Shown in pieces: positions 62,422 to 64,000 of a stretch of DNA of 64,000 bases. This stretch comes from Glossina fuscipes (taxonomy: Eukaryota; Arthropoda; Insecta; Diptera; Glossinidae). The DNA is taken from assembly GCF_014805625.2 (NCBI RefSeq), contig NW_023998630.1, forward strand, positions 118,292-182,291, given 5' to 3'. Positions within the stretch are counted from its first letter, which is position 1, and the number at the start of each line of letters is the position of its first letter. The position numbers were made by a program, and so were the translations under genes. The notes below the pieces were generated by a model that was given only the letters and a program-made list of their open reading frames with translations, ran no database searches and was not told the DNA's origin.

Positions 62422-64000
62422 CTGAAAGCAAAATATATTTAATGGATATTAACAGAATATTTAATCGGCAAAGAGCAATTTATTCTTTCTTGAATTTTTT
62501 ATTTTTACCTGAAAATTACGTATTTAGATCTCTAGTAAGAGAAAAGTGCTAAGTCTTACCTGTTGGTTGCTTTTATAATGCAAAGGAAAGCATAAAAGAA
62601 GAAGCCTGTGAACTTCTTTATAGAGTTTTTAAGAGGTGCATAAAGATGCAAATATAACAGAGTAATCGTAGTAAGATAACGATAAACGAATAAAATAAGA
62701 AACAGCTTAAATACAGACAACAGCAATACTGAGATGAAAACATTTAAGAACTGCGTTCTTCACGTAGAATAGCATTAAACCAAGAGGCCGATACGGGTTA
62801 CTTTGGTACGAACACAATTATTATGATCCTAATTATTATGCGTAGGAATAGATGGTAAATGGGGGTAAATAAATAGAATTCGTGCAAAGCTGAGTAATGA
62901 CATGTTCAAAAAAGCATTGCCGAGCGGAACAGTTAACCACTGTGTTCACGGAAAGTTGTATATGAAATTTATATACATGTACGATACATAGGATAATATT
63001 TAAAAATGCATGCGCATGCTCTTGCAAGGAACTTGCAGATATTGCTTAATAAGTAGAAAAATAAGCAGCGCAACTCAATCATTCTGCGGACTGATATATA
63101 TATACATACATATATATAAAGCATCCATATGTTTTTGACAAAGTTTTCAATCTTCAAACGATGTGAATATGCGCTATGGAGCACATATAAAAGACCAAAG
63201 ATTACGTAGCAAATATTACTAGTTTTTATTTCATCGTTTCTTTCACGTTGAAGAAGATTTCAATAAAGAAAATTTTTTATTATTAGAAAAAGTTGGATTT
63301 ATTTTTATTTAGCATAGTATCTCTGTATAAACATATTTTTAATATACTTTATGCAATTTTTTTTTTCTCACATGGGTTATCATACAAGACGTTTTTTGTT
63401 TCCTGTTTATTTCATATGGCTCCGAATATAAGCAGAGTAGTGTTTGTGTACCTTATACCACGAGAGATTCAAAATTATATTAAATTTTTCGCAGACAATA
63501 TCCAGAAGAAAGAGTTGAGATAGATTCACCCTTTATCTGAATCAATCTAAGCTTGTCTTCCCGTCTGTCCAGTACAATTTTTCACAAATTTTCATCAAAT
63601 TTGCTACAAACGCTTTTTTGTCCCAAAAATGCTTTTTCCCCATACAACAACTTTTCAAAATAAGGCATAACTGTAGGTTGATGTAGGGAATAACTGCAGG
63701 GTAATGTAGGGTACGTAACGGTAGGTTGAGAACCGTTATAAAAAATTGCGTGCTGTAGGCTGAACACAAGGCAAAAAGACGGACGGACAAGCTTAGGCTG
63801 ATTCAGAAAACGATTCTAGGGTGAATGGCATAGAAAAAAAGTGCGTCCATCACAAGTCTAGCAGGTAGCAAACGATTTGCCGTCAAAATCAACATTTATC
63901 TTAAAATGTAAAATATTATACGAAATTATCGCCAAGCCTATCCGAGGTCTTATTGTGTTCACCTATACAACACCGTCAGCAAGTCTAACATTGAAATGCT
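62422..64000 (-). other. Upstream intron of the beat gene (partial)
   Basis: No exon with the first Beat Ig domain was found up to the window edge, so this is read as intron. It contains a small palindromic element at 63,520-63,828. Confidence 0.5.
63520..63828. mobile_element. Short foldback/MITE-like element with internal minisatellite
   Basis: Left end GATTCACCCTTTATCTGAAT, then CAATCTAAGCTTGTC. Right end, reverse-complemented, CATTCACCCTAGAATCG, then TTCTGAATCAGCCTAAGCTTG and TCCGTCCGTC. Arms are about 50-60 bp with one indel. The core carries about 2.7 copies of a roughly 23-bp unit (TAACTGTAGGTTGATGTAGG-like) at 63,666-63,731. The arms resemble the outer ends of the large foldback at 20,968-22,197. 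Confidence 0.65.

Noticed and set aside
1..64000. tRNA, rRNA, snRNA and CRISPR signals
   Set aside because: I looked for T-arm (GGTTCGAATC) patterns, conserved rRNA stretches and regularly spaced direct repeats and saw none that held up. A covariance-model scan would settle RNA genes.

Overview
This is nuclear DNA from a higher dipteran insect, probably a schizophoran fly. It is AT-rich, mostly non-coding and full of decayed transposons. Two host genes are identifiable, both on the minus strand. At 23,442-25,148 is an uninterrupted 568-codon HSP60-type mitochondrial chaperonin. At 54,362-62,421 are the last four exons of a beaten-path (beat) family immunoglobulin protein; the exons fit by splice sites and reading phase. 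The 5' part of the beat gene, including its first Ig domain, lies beyond the right edge.

Layout: 230-4,362 is a decayed I-clade LINE (ORF1 tail, endonuclease, reverse transcriptase, RNase H, TAA-rich tail). A short 3' fragment of a second LINE family (4,645-4,910) and a DINE/Helitron-like repeat (4,945-5,620) follow. 5,637-10,298 is a near-full-length CR1/Jockey-type LINE on the minus strand, broken by frameshifts and stops. 10,430-20,960 has no recognisable gene. 20,968-22,197 is a large foldback element with arms of about 320-365 bp, carrying a nested 3' tail of the I-clade LINE. HSP60 follows. From 29 to 52 kb there are more LINE pieces, four DINE-like copies in the window's central and right part (including one inside the beat intron), foldback arms, and a 1,027-bp mariner with recognisable inverted repeats but an internally deleted transposase. 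The beat exons and their 6.5-kb intron, itself filled with repeats, occupy the right end.

The two host genes are unrelated in function: mitochondrial protein folding, and cell-surface recognition during axon guidance. The rest is best read as a record of transposon insertion, nesting and decay. I see no convincing undescribed multi-gene system. The best leads are the unusual substitutions in HSP60, the five DINE-like copies all in one orientation with a conserved 3' hairpin, the nested foldback element, and a small coding-like frame at 38,098-38,373 interrupted by a single TAG. Exact ends of decayed repeats are estimates by eye.
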